DNA from: Phoronis australis
Taxonomy: Eukaryota; Phoronida; Phoronidae
Length of the DNA: 64,000 bases
Assembly (NCBI GenBank): GCA_002633005.1
Contig: NMRA01000362.1
Coordinates: 231,758 to 295,757, forward strand
Direction of reading: 5' to 3'
Below are positions 1 through 11,837 of this stretch, in pieces; the first letter of the stretch is position 1; each line of letters opens with the position of its first letter. The notes beneath the pieces were generated by a model. The model was not told where the DNA came from and did not search any database. It saw only the letters and a program-made list of their open reading frames with translations. The translations under genes were made by a program, and so were the position numbers.

Positions 1-294
1 CGCGTGACAGAAAACCCCCAGACAGTTTGATTCTGTAACAAAGAAAGGGAATTTCAAATTTCTTGAGAAAAAGCATCTCATAAGAATTATCAGGGGAGTT
101 CAGGTAAAAATCGCAATTACCTGTACTCAGACCTGATGGTGAATTAGGTTAATAAAGCAGAACGTTCTAGTTCATGATAAATTTCTTTGTGATTGCGGTT
201 ATCTTATTTATGAACTCTCTCTTTACGATGGCTTGATTTAAAATCAGACTTCTGTTGAATCGCATTGACCATTGTCAACATATTTCTCCAACAG

Positions 295-488
295 CCGCAC
301 TAGGAGCTTTAGGTGCTATCGGCCACATGGGTGCTATTCATTACACAACGTGGTACGTGACCTTTGACCAGATGATGACTGAGGGTGTACACTTCGTCTA
401 CTTGGCCGCCATTACTATGTACATTGGCGGCTTCCTTTTCGCCGTGCAATTTCCGGAATGCTGCAAGCCGGGAAGGTTCGATATATGG
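295..488 (+). CDS. PAQR-family receptor, penultimate coding exon (partial gene)
   Basis: Internal exon of a progestin/adipoQ receptor (PAQR) family membrane protein; upstream exons lie outside the window. It starts after a CAG acceptor (292-294), two bases into a codon, and ends after a TGG codon before a GTACGT donor at 489. The 64 full codons encode a hydrophobic segment with small-residue helix motifs, a second helix around YLAAITMYIGGFLFAV, and then PGRFDIW, which matches the PGKFDIW motif preceding the last helix of adiponectin receptors. Family members are seven-helix proteins with a zinc site, linked to ceramidase-like or steroid-sensing activity. The phase-0 junction fits the exon at 1560. 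The family call rests on motifs; which PAQR subgroup is unclear. Confidence 0.82.
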
Positions 489-1559
489 GTACGTATTGTG
501 TGTTGCGTTCCGTAGCGGATGCAAGAAACTTGGCAAATCGAAAAGTTTGGCAAGATATCAAAAACAAAATTTCATGGGAAAAAGAATGTTCACTGGTGAG
601 TGCTTTGCATCTATGAAACGTTGCTCTGTTAAACTTACTGGCATTTGTCGAATTTTGGTGAAGAAATCATGAAATTTTTACTTGACGCGGAGTAATTAGG
701 TGTACCGAGATGATGCCTTGCACTTGGTGCACTGACGTGACCTTATTTGATATGGGATATGTTTGGTTTTCAACTTTCATCTAAGTACTGGGTCTCGTCT
801 CCGCTCTGGAAGATATTGTATTACGGAATAACTGATTGTACCGAAGCTCACAACCAATACGCAATTGTAAAGCGTCTCTTCCTAATCTTTGGGTTAACCC
901 AATAGTATGCCCAAGCTTTACACCGGAAAATTTTTACACTGTGCTATGATGTTCGTTTTGTGATCGGACTCAGAGGGCAAGCTGCATTCCTTTTGAGAAA
1001 ATTACCCATGTATACGAGAATGTAAACGCCCTGATTCTCAAGAACCTTACTGATTTACATTCCGCGACGGTTTCCCTAAACTGTATCAGAACTTTAAGAT
1101 TTTGGTGGGCCTATTTCTGGAAAATCATGTTAACGATAACCGTCGTCGGTGATTCCCCTGTATAATGCCTAGGTCGATCTATTCGAAGTCAAAGCACTAC
1201 GTTTCGAATCACTGGGACAAAAAAGCGAAAGCTGTGATATAATCGTTGCCAAAAAGGCAATTTACAAGTGCAACATCAGTCCGGACATAAAATATTGAAA
1301 TTGTTATGGTCGTATATACTCGTAACTTGACTCGAAAATTGGGCAATTGCAATTCACCCTTCGGTTAAACTTGCAAATTTGTACCTTAGCTATTTTTACT
1401 CAACCATTATCAGCAGCGTGATTGGTCAATTTGGCTTTTAAGAAAGACTCGTTTCGAATCTATTATCAGCCGAGTCATTCCACCTCCTTGGCCTGGCGTC
1501 ATGCTTGGACTCACAAAAAAGAAGAACTCTTTAATGACGACTGTTTCGTTTTCTTCCAG

Positions 1560-1703
1560 GGATCCAGTCACCAACTGTTGCACGTTTGCGTTCTCTTTGC
1601 TGGGTACTTTCATTTTACGGGATTGAAGCAGATCGCCCTCTACCGACTGTCTCGAGGATGCACATTCTTTGGAGAACAATTAGTTGTGACAGCACAATCG
1701 TAG
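1560..1703 (+). CDS. PAQR-family receptor, last coding exon
   Basis: This exon follows a TTCTTCCAG acceptor and continues in phase 0 from the exon ending at 488. It encodes 47 residues and stops at TAG (1701-1703). It begins GSSHQLLHVCVLFAGYFHF. The SHQxxH motif keeps the two histidines that, in the adiponectin receptors, bind zinc together with a third upstream histidine, and the following hydrophobic stretch is the last transmembrane helix. The tail after it (about 30 residues) is polar and is not recognisable. Joined to the previous exon it reproduces the normal family order FDIW then SHQ, so the splice model is well supported. Confidence 0.85.
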   Translation, partial: GSSHQLLHVCVLFAGYFHFTGLKQIALYRLSRGCTFFGEQLVVTAQS

Positions 1704-1755
1704 TGTATCTGTTGTAAAAATTAGTTTAGCAGTGAAAGAAAAGTTCTCACATTGA

Positions 1756-1761
1756 AATAAA
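1756..1761 (+). terminator. Poly(A) signal of the PAQR gene
   Basis: AATAAA about 55 bases after the PAQR stop codon, followed by GT-rich sequence (AGTGTGGACACC). It is the first canonical signal downstream and would give a short 3' UTR. Confidence 0.6.
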
Positions 1762-1784
1762 GTGTGGACACCAATACCGACATC

Positions 1785-4700
1785 TGATCATCTAAACACA
1801 CCAAGGGATAGTAACTGGCACATTCACCACACAATTTTTGAAATATTCTACTCCCTGAGGATGGCCGGAGAAATGGTCCGCAGAAACGACGTGCCGATGT
1901 AAATAGGCTCGGAACTGTTGTAATTAGGCCAGTACATTTTAAAAATGACGTTACTAAATTACCATTTCAAAGCCCTTTCAGGACGTCAAGCTCGGTGTGT
2001 CAATCCTCGACACGCACTGACGTGTTCGGTAACCGACAACGATCTTCAAAAGGTACACTACCTTTGGAGACGTAGTGAAGATCATTATCGGACATGGGTT
2101 GCCTTTTTAATGTGACAATATACACTGTAGCGACATTGACCAAGGGTCCTTTAAATCACCAGCACAAGATATACATGTACAGCGTACATGTAAACATTGC
2201 CTTGCAGTAGCACGGTATACTTTAAAGTGCATGTATTATGGCCGATATCTTGTCTTGAAGCACCCTACATCCTCAGTCAAAAGAGAGACCTTCCCTCTAT
2301 ATATACCCAAACGACTTGTACACTAGTGTTGATGAATATCTGAATATTCAGAAACAGCACTAGAGATTGACCACTTCTCCGTCAGCGTTTGTAAACAGAA
2401 TTCGTTGTTAAAAGGCACGCACACAGTCTTTTAACAAGGTTTGAATTCGAATTCGAAAACGGCGCACGTACGCAATGTCTGTAATTTCTTTTCGTTCACT
2501 CGAATCGGAACTCCACCCAAGGTGACACATTTCGTTTTTCAGGCGGTATGTTTGTTTGTATTTTGTCACTTAGCGGATTTCCGTACATCTTCGGAACATG
2601 ATTTTTGTACTTGGTCACAATATCTTCATGTTTATTACGTCTTCAGTAAACATAATTAATCAAATTTACTCTCGGTCTTCTTGTACTAGGAAATGGCTTC
2701 ATACCACCCCATACATGAATACAGATGTAAACGAAAGTACAAATACACTGTTACTTAGTTCACGTTAGGGTTTTATACTGATCGAAATATTGCCTTAAAA
2801 TTTCAAAAACCTAATTGATTACGTCCAACTGTATAACATTCTTTGAAAGCATGTACACCTGTATTATTTGGGAAGCAAATGTTTGAATAAACTATAAAAA
2901 GCGGATGCACATACAAGAACTAATCACGTACAGTTTTGCCACGTATTGTTTCTCAGGAATAGATCACATAAAACGCGTTTTGTTACAGCTTATAAAATAT
3001 TGAAAACTGGTTTTATCAATACATTTAGCATTCAACTTAGTGCACATGTTCAAACCTAGACTGTGAGATTCGTTTGAACGAGGGAATACACGCTGTTATG
3101 AAAGCCCATTCCGTTGTAATCTATTTACAAGCAGTGACTTATAGCGTCTGTTGAACTGGCGTTTGGTCGTTTTTTATTATCTTGAGGTATGATGTAGGAA
3201 ACTCCAGTTGTTTCTGTTAGAAATTAAGACAACCCAGAAGATATTGATGCGCCACATTCTTTTATCAAACCTAAGCCTCCTTACCGTATGTCACAGCAAG
3301 ACACAACCCACTTTTAAATTCTTACGTACCAGCCACGGATACTTCCTCTTTAAAACTCTGTCCACTGTCCGTGCTTTCAAAAGTTTGGCCACTTTTACCA
3401 GTCATTGCTTAGATCATTTTCAGACATTTCAATTTCTACCGAAGAATTTCTACGTTGTGGCTAGAACCCAATAGTGGTCCTGAATTGTGGCGTGCGTTTG
3501 TCATTTGCGTTTGTTACAAGAATACTGGGCGTCAGCAGAAGAAATTTAAGGTGTTGTGCTTTCTGATCTCAACTGCGTTTTTTCGGAAATGAGTCATTTG
3601 TGTCGGTTTTAGTACCATTTGCACACTATTAGCTTGTAAAATGATTGTAATACCATAGGATGATTTTATAGGTGAAAGTATATCAAAAATTAATTACAGA
3701 ATTGTTTATGGAGTCTTTGACCTAGTAAACTATTTTTATCTTCAGGTTTTAAACATCCTACACACTGTTGCAACTGACTCGACTGGGTTAATCAAGCCAA
3801 AAACTGTTAAGTGCCAGGCATGCCTTTTAAATGAATCAATGGTAGATCGACTATTCTCATTGGCTGATTTAAGTCAGCCATAAATAGTATTTGTGTCAGA
3901 CATTAATGGTGGATATGTTATTACTGTCTAATATCAATAGAGTTATGGTTGACCTTAAAGTGCTTAAAACCACAGATTTCATATCGAAAAGCAACCCGAT
4001 CTACTGACACATTTGTACCTCCGCAGACAACAGCTGATGATATGTAAATTAGCTGTTTTCGAGTTATGGGTATTCATTGGCCGTTCTACATTACGTCAAA
4101 ACGGGAGAACAAATAACAACGTTAGTCATCCTCCACTGTGTTGACAGTGAAAAGTTGTCAGAGTGCTCCTAGCTCTCTCGTGATTCTTAGTAAAATAAAG
4201 ATTTTTAACAGTGATATATATTTATTGAAGAATACACAGAACATACAAGGAAATGGTGACAAACCCAGAAATCGCGAGGCATTATATCTGGGATGTAGAC
4301 AGTACATAGATTAAAGTAGTATACATAGAACTGTATACATGTAAGTAGTATCTAATATAGAAATTCAAATATTTAGAAATGCTGCTACGAACATATTAAA
4401 AACAAAAATATGCACAAATATTTGTCAGTATAAATATTGATTAAGTAATTAGTAAGAATAGATCCAATTTAAGTTGCCCAAAATTTTTGCTTTTAAATCA
4501 TGGGGTCAAACTTGTTGAAATGTATTTTAACGTCAAAATCTATTTTTAGTTGGTGTATATTACTTTAGTTCTAGGGTCAAAGCACTCTAGAGGTTCTAGA
4601 AATTTCTGAGAGCAAATTGTAACAGCCGTGATTAGATAAGAACATGTGGTTTTTATTAGCCAATCGCTTAATAAGTAGAATATTGTAATATGGGCTAAAA

Positions 4701-5690
4701 TTAGGAGAATATTCAGATGAGGTACAGTAGTTGAAACCAAAAGACTTGCTACAGTGAACAGAGGAAATTTTACTACAGACTCATCTCGTGGAAGATTCAA
4801 AAGAGGATCTTGGCAAGCCAGGGGGGTCAAAGGTTAACGAACAGGAAGTTAACTAAGAGCTCCTCACTTGCATCGTGGATAGTAAGATACTGCCTATACG
4901 CGTTGCGTTAGGAGGGACTGTTACCAGCAAGAGGAATCGTGAGTAGAAGATACTGCCTGCAAGTAGTGTGTCACTAGAGACCGAGACAAGCAGTGTGTGT
5001 AGTTCGAAGATTCACCAACAGGACTGTCATCCAACAGGTGGAGAGTCCTACAGCTTGGATAGCAGATAAGACATTTGATTATTTTGGTCGATTGATTGAA
5101 GTAATCTTTAAAGAGGGCGCTAGCGTATTTACTCCTCTTTGTAGTTGATTACATTAATTAACAACAGGTTTTACTTGTCTAACTAGTGGTTATCGTGTAA
5201 TAAATTAATGACTGGATTTGATCATTCTCTCTCCATTTACGCACAATCTCAAATCATACCTACGTTTTAAACAAACCCATTCTCAGACAATATGGAAATC
5301 AGAGGCAGCAAGATTTACAAGCGATAACGAAAATTTTGTTAACATTGCTTAAGAGGAATTCGTTGAGAAAAAGGTCAAAGTTTTGACTACCATTTGATAA
5401 TAATACAACTTAAGTAGGGATATTATTACAAGAATTGAGAGCATTTTTAATTAATTGGTTTTCATTGAGTGCACGAAAGAGGGAGTTTCTCGGGTAATCG
5501 ATGGGTGGACATTTGAAGAAAACATGAGGAATAAGATTGATTTTCATCACATTTGCAGTTTGGAAAGACATTACTAAAGTTGTCCCTAAGCATGTCGGAG
5601 TTGAGGAAAAGACTGCATCTCGATCGGTGCAATGCTATTTCGTTTTCGCGGGGAAGCGAGAATTGTGTCAGGGCTGTTGAGTTGTCAAAA
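1785..5690. other. Intergenic region without recognisable gene
   Basis: No reading frame here resembles a known protein; ORFs of up to about 90 codons are low-complexity or lack splice context. The region is AT-rich. At 4700-5240 there are short repeated phrases (for example AGATACTGCCT at two places) that could be old repeat DNA, but no terminal repeats could be paired. Confidence 0.5.
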
Positions 5691-5739
5691 TTACGAAAAA
5701 CAGTTCTAAAATTTTATGCTTGTAAAAGAGTTGTTTTCT

Positions 5740-6135
5740 TTAACAGAGATTGGAAGAGAATTCCAGTTGTTGATGCACATCATAGCTGTAGACCTTCAGA
5801 ATGCCTGACTGAACGATGGAGGAATTGCATATAGGGCGAAGGGTCTCAAAGCAGTACTGTGTCAAATATGTTTTGAGAGACGCGTTGTTGACATTGCTTA
5901 GTACTTTGAACGTAAATGTGGTCACGTGAAGATTGCGTCGAGTAGACAGTTTGAGCCACTTGAAACTATTCAAAACCTGAACACTATTGTATCCCCGGTA
6001 AGCTCCAGGTATGAGTAAGGTAGCTTGGTACTGTAATTTTTCCAAGTGCTGTAGTGCACCAGTGTTGAAAGACTGGTATATAATATCACAATAATCGATT
6101 AGTGGAAGTGTAAAGGATTTGAACAGAACTTCTAA
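5740..6135 (-). mobile_element. Non-LTR retrotransposon (LINE) 3' fragment, decayed
   Basis: Read on the minus strand, the translation runs IYQSFNTGALQHLEKLQYQA and then GAYRGYNSVQVLNSFKWLKL, STRRNLHVTTFTFKVLSNVN. This is the pattern found downstream of the reverse-transcriptase domain in CR1/I/Jockey-type LINEs (LEKLQ..A...TGA......LL..L.W..L..RR..........K......P.YL). Only about 130 codons remain, with no RT catalytic motif and no poly(A) tail. It is a 5'- and 3'-truncated relic. Confidence 0.65.
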
Positions 6136-6284
6136 ATGTGTAGAAAGGATGTTCTTTTCGGAATTTTCGATGTTAACAAAAGTTCGTTCTTAAGCTTTTT
6201 AAAGACTTAAAAGTCTTCAAGTGCTTTTACCACCATTTACCTTGTTTTGACAAGTAACTTCATTGTCAGTATCCTTGAACCTTT

Positions 6285-6500
6285 CTTTATAGCACTGCAT
6301 ATCACAGCCGTGAATTCATTATCCCAAAAACGAAAAAGAAGAAATTTGAATTTAATTGAAAGTTTCTTAGCTTCGAAGACATGAGTATGACGTATGAATG
6401 TACCCAGAGCCAGTGACGTCTTGTCCACCAATAGGCGGGTTTTTTGTACAAACTTGTGCCATGCCCGCACTTGTTTGATGTACTGCAGGAAAGTGAAGAG
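6285..6500. repeat. Interspersed repeat, also present in the introns of kinase copies 2 and 3
   Basis: About 200 bases here resemble 22243-22440 and 34134-34350 (shared phrases include TTGAAAGTTTCTTAGCTTC, ACATGAGT and AACTTGTGCCAT). In copies 2 and 3 the block lies inside the long intron; here it is upstream of copy 1's exon 1, so position is not conserved and it behaves as a dispersed repeat. Parallel open frames on the minus strand are not conserved in frame. No family name is recognised. Confidence 0.55.
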
Positions 6501-6859
6501 ACCCACAAATTTCATGACTGTACATGACACAGCGCCACCTATACTGGAAAGTGGCCCTGTGGCAACATGATGAACGACACATGGAATTCCGTGTGTCACA
6601 TGCTTTGTCGGAAGTTTATCGATCACATCGCACACGCCTTCTATGCACTGTACTGGTTAGGACTTATCTACGTATCGGGGTTCCCTTGATTTTGTTTACT
6701 TCGATCACAGACTACTCAAGTCAAAGGTGGTCACCACACTACGTAACAGTGAACTGAAAGGGATTTCGCAGACTTCAACCAAAGGGAATGACTGAATGTT
6801 ATGACGTCGGTTTCATTAATTTTACCAGTAAGAAGCCATGATAACCAACATCCACAGTT

Positions 6860-7708
6860 CTGCCTTTCGAGAAGCTGTTTTTGTGACGGAAGGTGGGCTT
6901 ATAGTCGCTTCAACTTCAGGTGTGTTAGCCGTTTGCAGTATTGGTGACGGCGAAACTGGTGACGATAACCAAAATGGGGAAGGCAACAATATGGGCGAGA
7001 AGTGCTCGGTGAGAACGTGGATCATCTCCCTGTTAGGGTAAGCTTTTTGTGTCATAAGGTATGACTAATGCCTGGTCCACTTAATGTTGTAAGAGTCCCA
7101 ATCGTTTGCTCGTTGTTGAATACCATTAATCACCTGTTGTCACCTATGTTGTTGTGCTGCAAAGTGTCCCTGTACTAGCAGACAACTGAACAATGCCTAT
7201 TACACAACGTCTGCGACAACCTGCGCTAATGCTACGATTGCGACCTATGCATTATGTAGACCTTCAAAGGTCACGCCACATGCGGACTTGCTGTACTGGG
7301 GACATCGTGTATTTACCGGAATCATCTTTTGCCAGGGGATTGCAACGAGCTATGTTGCTGTTTAAAACAAGATGTGGGTTGCCGAATAATGTCATATATT
7401 ATGACGTAAGTCCAAAGGTAATAAAACACGACTCTGCAAGACAGGCAAAGGAAAAACAACCATTTAAGGTATTTATTTACACGAGTAAACTTGCCACAAA
7501 CTTACTTAAAGTAATGGCAACTTTTGTTTCGCCCAATCAGAAGTGTAGCGGTATCTCTGTAAGAGCGGATAAAATTCGAGCGACTTCGCGCTACAAGGTG
7601 TTTGGGTATTTACTAAATTTGGTCATCTTTGGTCCCTCGCGTCATGCAAAAAAGATCCGCTTGATTTCTTTCGCTCTCTTACCGTTTCAAACTAATTGAA
7701 CGTTACAG
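6860..7708 (+). promoter_or_regulatory. 5' flank and putative proximal promoter of kinase copy 1
   Basis: Blocks in this stretch recur upstream of the other copies. 6860-6950 matches 30190-30270; 7170-7300 matches 31700-31830 upstream of copy 3; 7508-7650 matches the blocks at 19920-20060 (copy 2) and 31930-32070 (copy 3). The last block contains a CCAAT box (7533-7537) in the shared phrase CCAATCAGAAGTG. Conservation in three copies, at 70-200 bases before the start codon, suggests a promoter or 5' UTR. A 168-codon open frame crosses the region, but it looks fortuitous. Confidence 0.45.
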
Positions 7709-7856
7709 ATGGCAGAATCCAGCTCAGAAGAACGGGCACTTTCTGACGCAGCCAACGTGATAACGAAAGGGTTGCTGGAAAAAGCATTAAAGAAGACAGA
7801 CCGGACTGAAAATGTCACCGTTAAGGACTTTTCAGTAAAGTGGGCATCTAAGTTAG
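7709..7856 (+). pseudogene. EcKL/CHK kinase-like copy 1, exon 1
   Basis: First coding exon of kinase copy 1. It encodes 49 residues plus one base and ends at a GTATGT donor (7857). The protein begins MAESSSEERALSDAANVITK and is about 85% identical to exon 1 of copies 2 and 3, with one extra codon and TDRTEN where they have DGSGN. The ATG follows directly after TTACAG in all three copies, so a spliced 5' leader is possible. The exon itself is intact; it is typed as pseudogene because exon 2 of this copy has a stop codon. Confidence 0.75.
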
Positions 7857-10641
7857 GTATGTTTATGAAGTTTATACAAATATACATTAGTGAATCATAA
7901 TAACAGCCATGCTGGTAAATTATTAGTGTGTCATATATTTGCTATTTAGCCTACTTACACAAATACAGTATTGGTCAATTATTTTGGACATTTTTTACTA
8001 TTTTCGTTGTGCAGGCGTCTACAAGCACAGGTTTCGTATCACTTTGTACGCTGATACATACTCGAAATGACATCTGAGGCCGATTTCATCTCTTGCCCAA
8101 GTCAAGTCAATGTTTTATTTCCAAAAAGCGACTACACGGTTTACATTAACACATGAAAGCCAACAAAATTTGACGTTTTGATTTAGAACGCTTATGATTA
8201 TAAACTGGCTCCATCTTTCGCCTTGCTCAAACAAGAAAAGCTTGGAAATAACCGGCAGTTCATTCGGTACGGATTGAGGTCATACGCGGTCCATAGAATG
8301 ATCGACCACCTTTGAGTTATTATGAATTGTTTTTTTCCAAGCCCGTCTTTTTCAATGGAGCGCTGTCCAAATTGTTCTTGTTGAGCCCGAATTTTCTATA
8401 ACCTTTGCCCGAACATGTAGGGAAATTGTCCCCTTAACCCGGTGAGGGTATGTGTTTTTCGGTGTATATCTGTGTGCCTGTTTGTCGATCCCCCTAATGA
8501 GTAAAAACATGATTTTTCATTCTTTTGTGCCTTGCGATTATGAGGGTAGTTTACGTATGGTACTAACACGACCACGCATCGTAAACGTGTGCTGGAAAAA
8601 AGAATCCAATAATGACTTTGAGAGGTGCAGACATTCAGCAAGAGCGTTGATTCAGCGTAAACTTTTTAGGTGTATATTTTTCGCGTGATTGACAATGTTC
8701 ACTCGATTATTCAGCTCATCTGGCACTAAATTGAAACACGGCTCGGCTCGTTGCTCTCCGTTTGTGCTGGTCCATAGCGAAAAGATCGGCCCATCCCCCA
8801 CGTTAGGGTTCATTTGGAAAATTATTTCAGCAGAATATTACTTTGATCTATCAATAAAGAAATTAATGTTCCAATAGCAGGTGAAAAACTTTAAGATACT
8901 TACATGTACCTGCAAACGTTTAGTGTAGCGACTCCAGTCCTGCCATCAGGTGAAATTCCCCCTTCCTTGCCTGTTTATGTGCTGTCTTTGGTAGCCTCTA
9001 GAGTTGCGCCAACCGAGGTGATCAGGTCATTTGCTTCTTTCATCCAGTTCCCTCCAGCGGCTGTAGGGATACCACATTTAACGCTCTTCATTCTACACAG
9101 TCGCCTCGATGTTCCTTCAGCCTGATGACCCATGTTCTACCTTGTAAATGAAAGTTTTAACTAAAGTTTATCAAAATTGTTAGTGCCTTCACTTTCCTGT
9201 CAACTCCGCCAGTACAGGAAGTCGTCAGGTTGCCATGAAAGGGTCGGCCTCGTGACTACTGACAGGGATCGCGAAGACGAATGCTGATTGAAACCGAGCG
9301 CGGAATGTGCAAGGCACTTTTTGTCTAGTTTTTACTACGGTGCTACCATTAGCGGATGCCAAAAACGGACTCGAACCTGTTGAAAATATCCCGTAGGTGG
9401 GGCACAATACACTGTACGTCATATCTGTCCGAAAATGGGAAACAAATGTCGTCACCATAATCAAAACCCATTTACCAAGTTTCATATAAATCCAACATTG
9501 AGCTCCGAAGACAATCAGTAAGTCGTAAAAAATAAAATTGTCCCTAGGGAGTCCACCAATAGTCGAATTGGTCTGAAACTCATCATCATCAGTCGTCAGC
9601 TCCATAGAAACACATCTGCCACGTCCTTCAAAGAGTTATGCAAATACAGCCGAGGGCGAAAAAACAAAACCTCTAACAGTAGGGTCACAGTAGTCGAATA
9701 CGTCCGAAAATCAATGACAGCTGTAGTCTCCTCATTAGAAATACACCTGCCACTTTCCGTGATGAACCTTCAAGCCGTTTGGGAGATAGAAAGGAGGACG
9801 CTAAAAAATAATTGAAAGCAATTTTCAAATGGCCACTAGGCAGCGCAGAATCATCGAAGATGTCTGAAATAGCAGATTGTCGTTGTTTTTCTGAAACAAA
9901 GCTATTTGCCAAATTTCATGAAAATCCATCAAAGAATGCCAAAGATACAGAGGAAAGAAATTCAACTTCCACTATGGGACACAGTGGTAGTCTAGTCGGT
10001 CCAAAATTTGTCGTCATTCACTGCCAGATGGATAAGAACACAGCAATTAAATCTCATTAAGTTTCTTCAAGGAGTTTAGGAGACACAGCAGCGGACTCTG
10101 GACGACGGACGCCCGGGAGCCCGGGCATACAGACAGAAATGACGGCGATAGGCACCCACATATAAATATGTCGGCGCATAAAAATGCTTTGATTTCAACA
10201 GAAATTTAAAATCTTTAGGGACACCCCGCAAGAACTCCCGGTGAACAGTTTGTCTTTTGTTTCAGTGACAGAGAACCACTTTGAATAATGCAACTTAGTT
10301 TGTTTTTCACATTATAGGTCATTAAATGATTGAGCAATTGTATGGTCGTACATGTGATGGGCTGCGTTCAGTAACGCTAAGACAATCGCTATACATTTAA
10401 GGTCAGAAGTATCTCGCAAGTCATCATTCCAATCTCGCCAACAAATCACTTCACTATACACTAGATTCGACATGTAGCTTACTCAAAATTCCCTGTACTT
10501 TCGCTAGTAGGATTGCATAGACTCCCTAACCTCGTGAGAGACTTGCACTTCGTAACGTACATGCAGGCATAACCCAAACTGATCGCAAAACGCATTTGTC
10601 GATGATTGTGGAAATAAAGTAAAATACTCCATTGTTTTCAG
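7857..10641 (+). other. Intron of kinase copy 1
   Basis: A 2785-base phase-1 intron (GTATGT to TTTTCAG). Stretches match the introns of copies 2 and 3 in the same order: 8170-8310 (to 20460-20600), 8397-8450 (to 20941-20990), 8670-8870 (to 21805-21840 and 23050-23210) and 10400-10480 (to 24230-24300). It is therefore homologous but shorter and more diverged. 9230-10170 holds a degenerate interspersed repeat with re-iterated phrases such as GTCGAA..GTCTGAAA, ending near a GC palindrome (GCCCGGGAGCCCGGGC) at about 10109-10124. No other gene is seen. Confidence 0.6.
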
Positions 10642-11837
10642 GTGACAACGTGGCCACTTACGTGCTTCGGGTCAAGGTCACGGCACTGCACGATGACGTG
10701 GAAGAAGAGCATAACCTTATTGTGAAGACAACGCAACCGAACGAGGCTATGGGCTCCTTTTTGTTGGAAGGTCGATTATTCAACAAGGAGATCAGTGCAT
10801 ATACGAAGCTATTTCCAGCGTTACTTAAGATGCAAGAGGATCTAGGGATCGAGCCCGTAGTCCCGTCCGTGCCGAAATTCTACTATGGTCGTGAAGATGC
10901 TGTCGATGTTGCAGGCATAGTCATAGTTGAAGATTTGAGACCAAAGGGATTTCAAATGATCGAAAAGCGCAACGGTGCTGATCTTGACCACTGTAGATTA
11001 GTTGTCAAAGAGTTGGCCACGTGGCACGCTTTGACGCTGGCATTGAAAAACAGGGATGTGGAGAAGCTGAGACAAGAGTTCGAATTTGCATTTCACGAGG
11101 CCCATTTTGGTCTTTCCGCTGAAATTTTGATGAAAAAAATGTTGAAAGATAGCGTCAAAAACATGGTGATGTTGATCGAAAAGTCACCGTTGTCCTCTGC
11201 GGAAGTAAAAAAGCAAGCGAGGAAGTTGTTGAACTTTGAAGAACCACTGGAAGAGATAAGAAAAGCAATCCAACCTGAAGAACCATTTGCTCTAATTTGC
11301 CATGGCGACAGTTGGTGTAATAACATGATGTTCCGCTACGGGGATTGTGACGGAGTTCAGAAGCCTGTTACAATAACTCTTCTTGATCACCAAATTGTCC
11401 GATACACACTGCCTACTACTGACTTGTGTTACTTTTTATTTCTCAATACTTCAAGAAGCTTGCGCAAAGCCCATCTTCAAGATCTTCTAGAGCTCTACCA
11501 TATGACCTTCGTTAACATCCTTTGACACGTCAAGTTTGAGTTCCCCGAGTTCACGCTAGACGTCGTCAAAAGCCTGTTCAAGAAGACGGCCATGTTGGGT
11601 ATAATGTTTGGGAGCATGGCAATTCCCTTCTTCCAAGCGAAGACAGAAGAGTTTGAAAAGTATGACAAATTAAGGAGTGAGGTTACTAACGAAGAAGAAT
11701 GGTTGAAGATGGAAGAACAGATGGCTAACGAAGCGAAGAAAAATCGGGAAGAAAGGGGGTTATCCGATTCCGACAAATATATTAGCGAGATTTTTATAGG
11801 TTTAGTTGAAGATGCAATCGAACTTGGGATTTTGTAA
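10642..11837 (+). pseudogene. EcKL/CHK kinase-like copy 1, exon 2, with premature stop
   Basis: Main exon of an ecdysteroid-kinase-like (EcKL, CHK kinase-like) protein; the family phosphorylates small molecules, including ecdysteroids in insects. It joins exon 1 in phase 1 and would give a 447-residue protein. Visible features are the N-lobe lysine in LIVKTTQP, the hinge-like VIVEDLRPKGF, the catalytic HGDSWCNN (HGDxWxxN) and LLDHQ in place of the usual D-F/H-Q metal motif. Codon 344 is TGA (11523-11525) where copy 2 has CGA (Arg); copy 3 has CGT Arg one codon context earlier in an otherwise open frame. The frame then stays open and similar for another 103 codons to TAA at 11835. It is a very recent single-base lesion, a polymorphism, or an error. 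Translation would lose the C-terminal 104 residues, after both catalytic motifs. Confidence 0.85.

Noticed and set aside
1190-1215. GTTTCGAATC resembling a tRNA B box
   Set aside because: No A box or cloverleaf could be drawn around it. No tRNA, rRNA or CRISPR array was found anywhere in the window.
2296-2310. TATATATA motif as a promoter TATA box
   Set aside because: No coding exon follows on the + strand within a plausible distance.
6237-6635. 132-codon minus-strand frame similar to frames at 22196-22426 and 34112-34339
   Set aside because: The similarity is that of a dispersed DNA repeat; frame and length are not kept among the three copies.
7193-7699. 168-codon open frame upstream of kinase copy 1
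   Set aside because: It overlaps the block conserved as 5' flank of all three copies, has no family resemblance, and the matching regions before copies 2 and 3 differ by many indels. The frame is best explained as chance.
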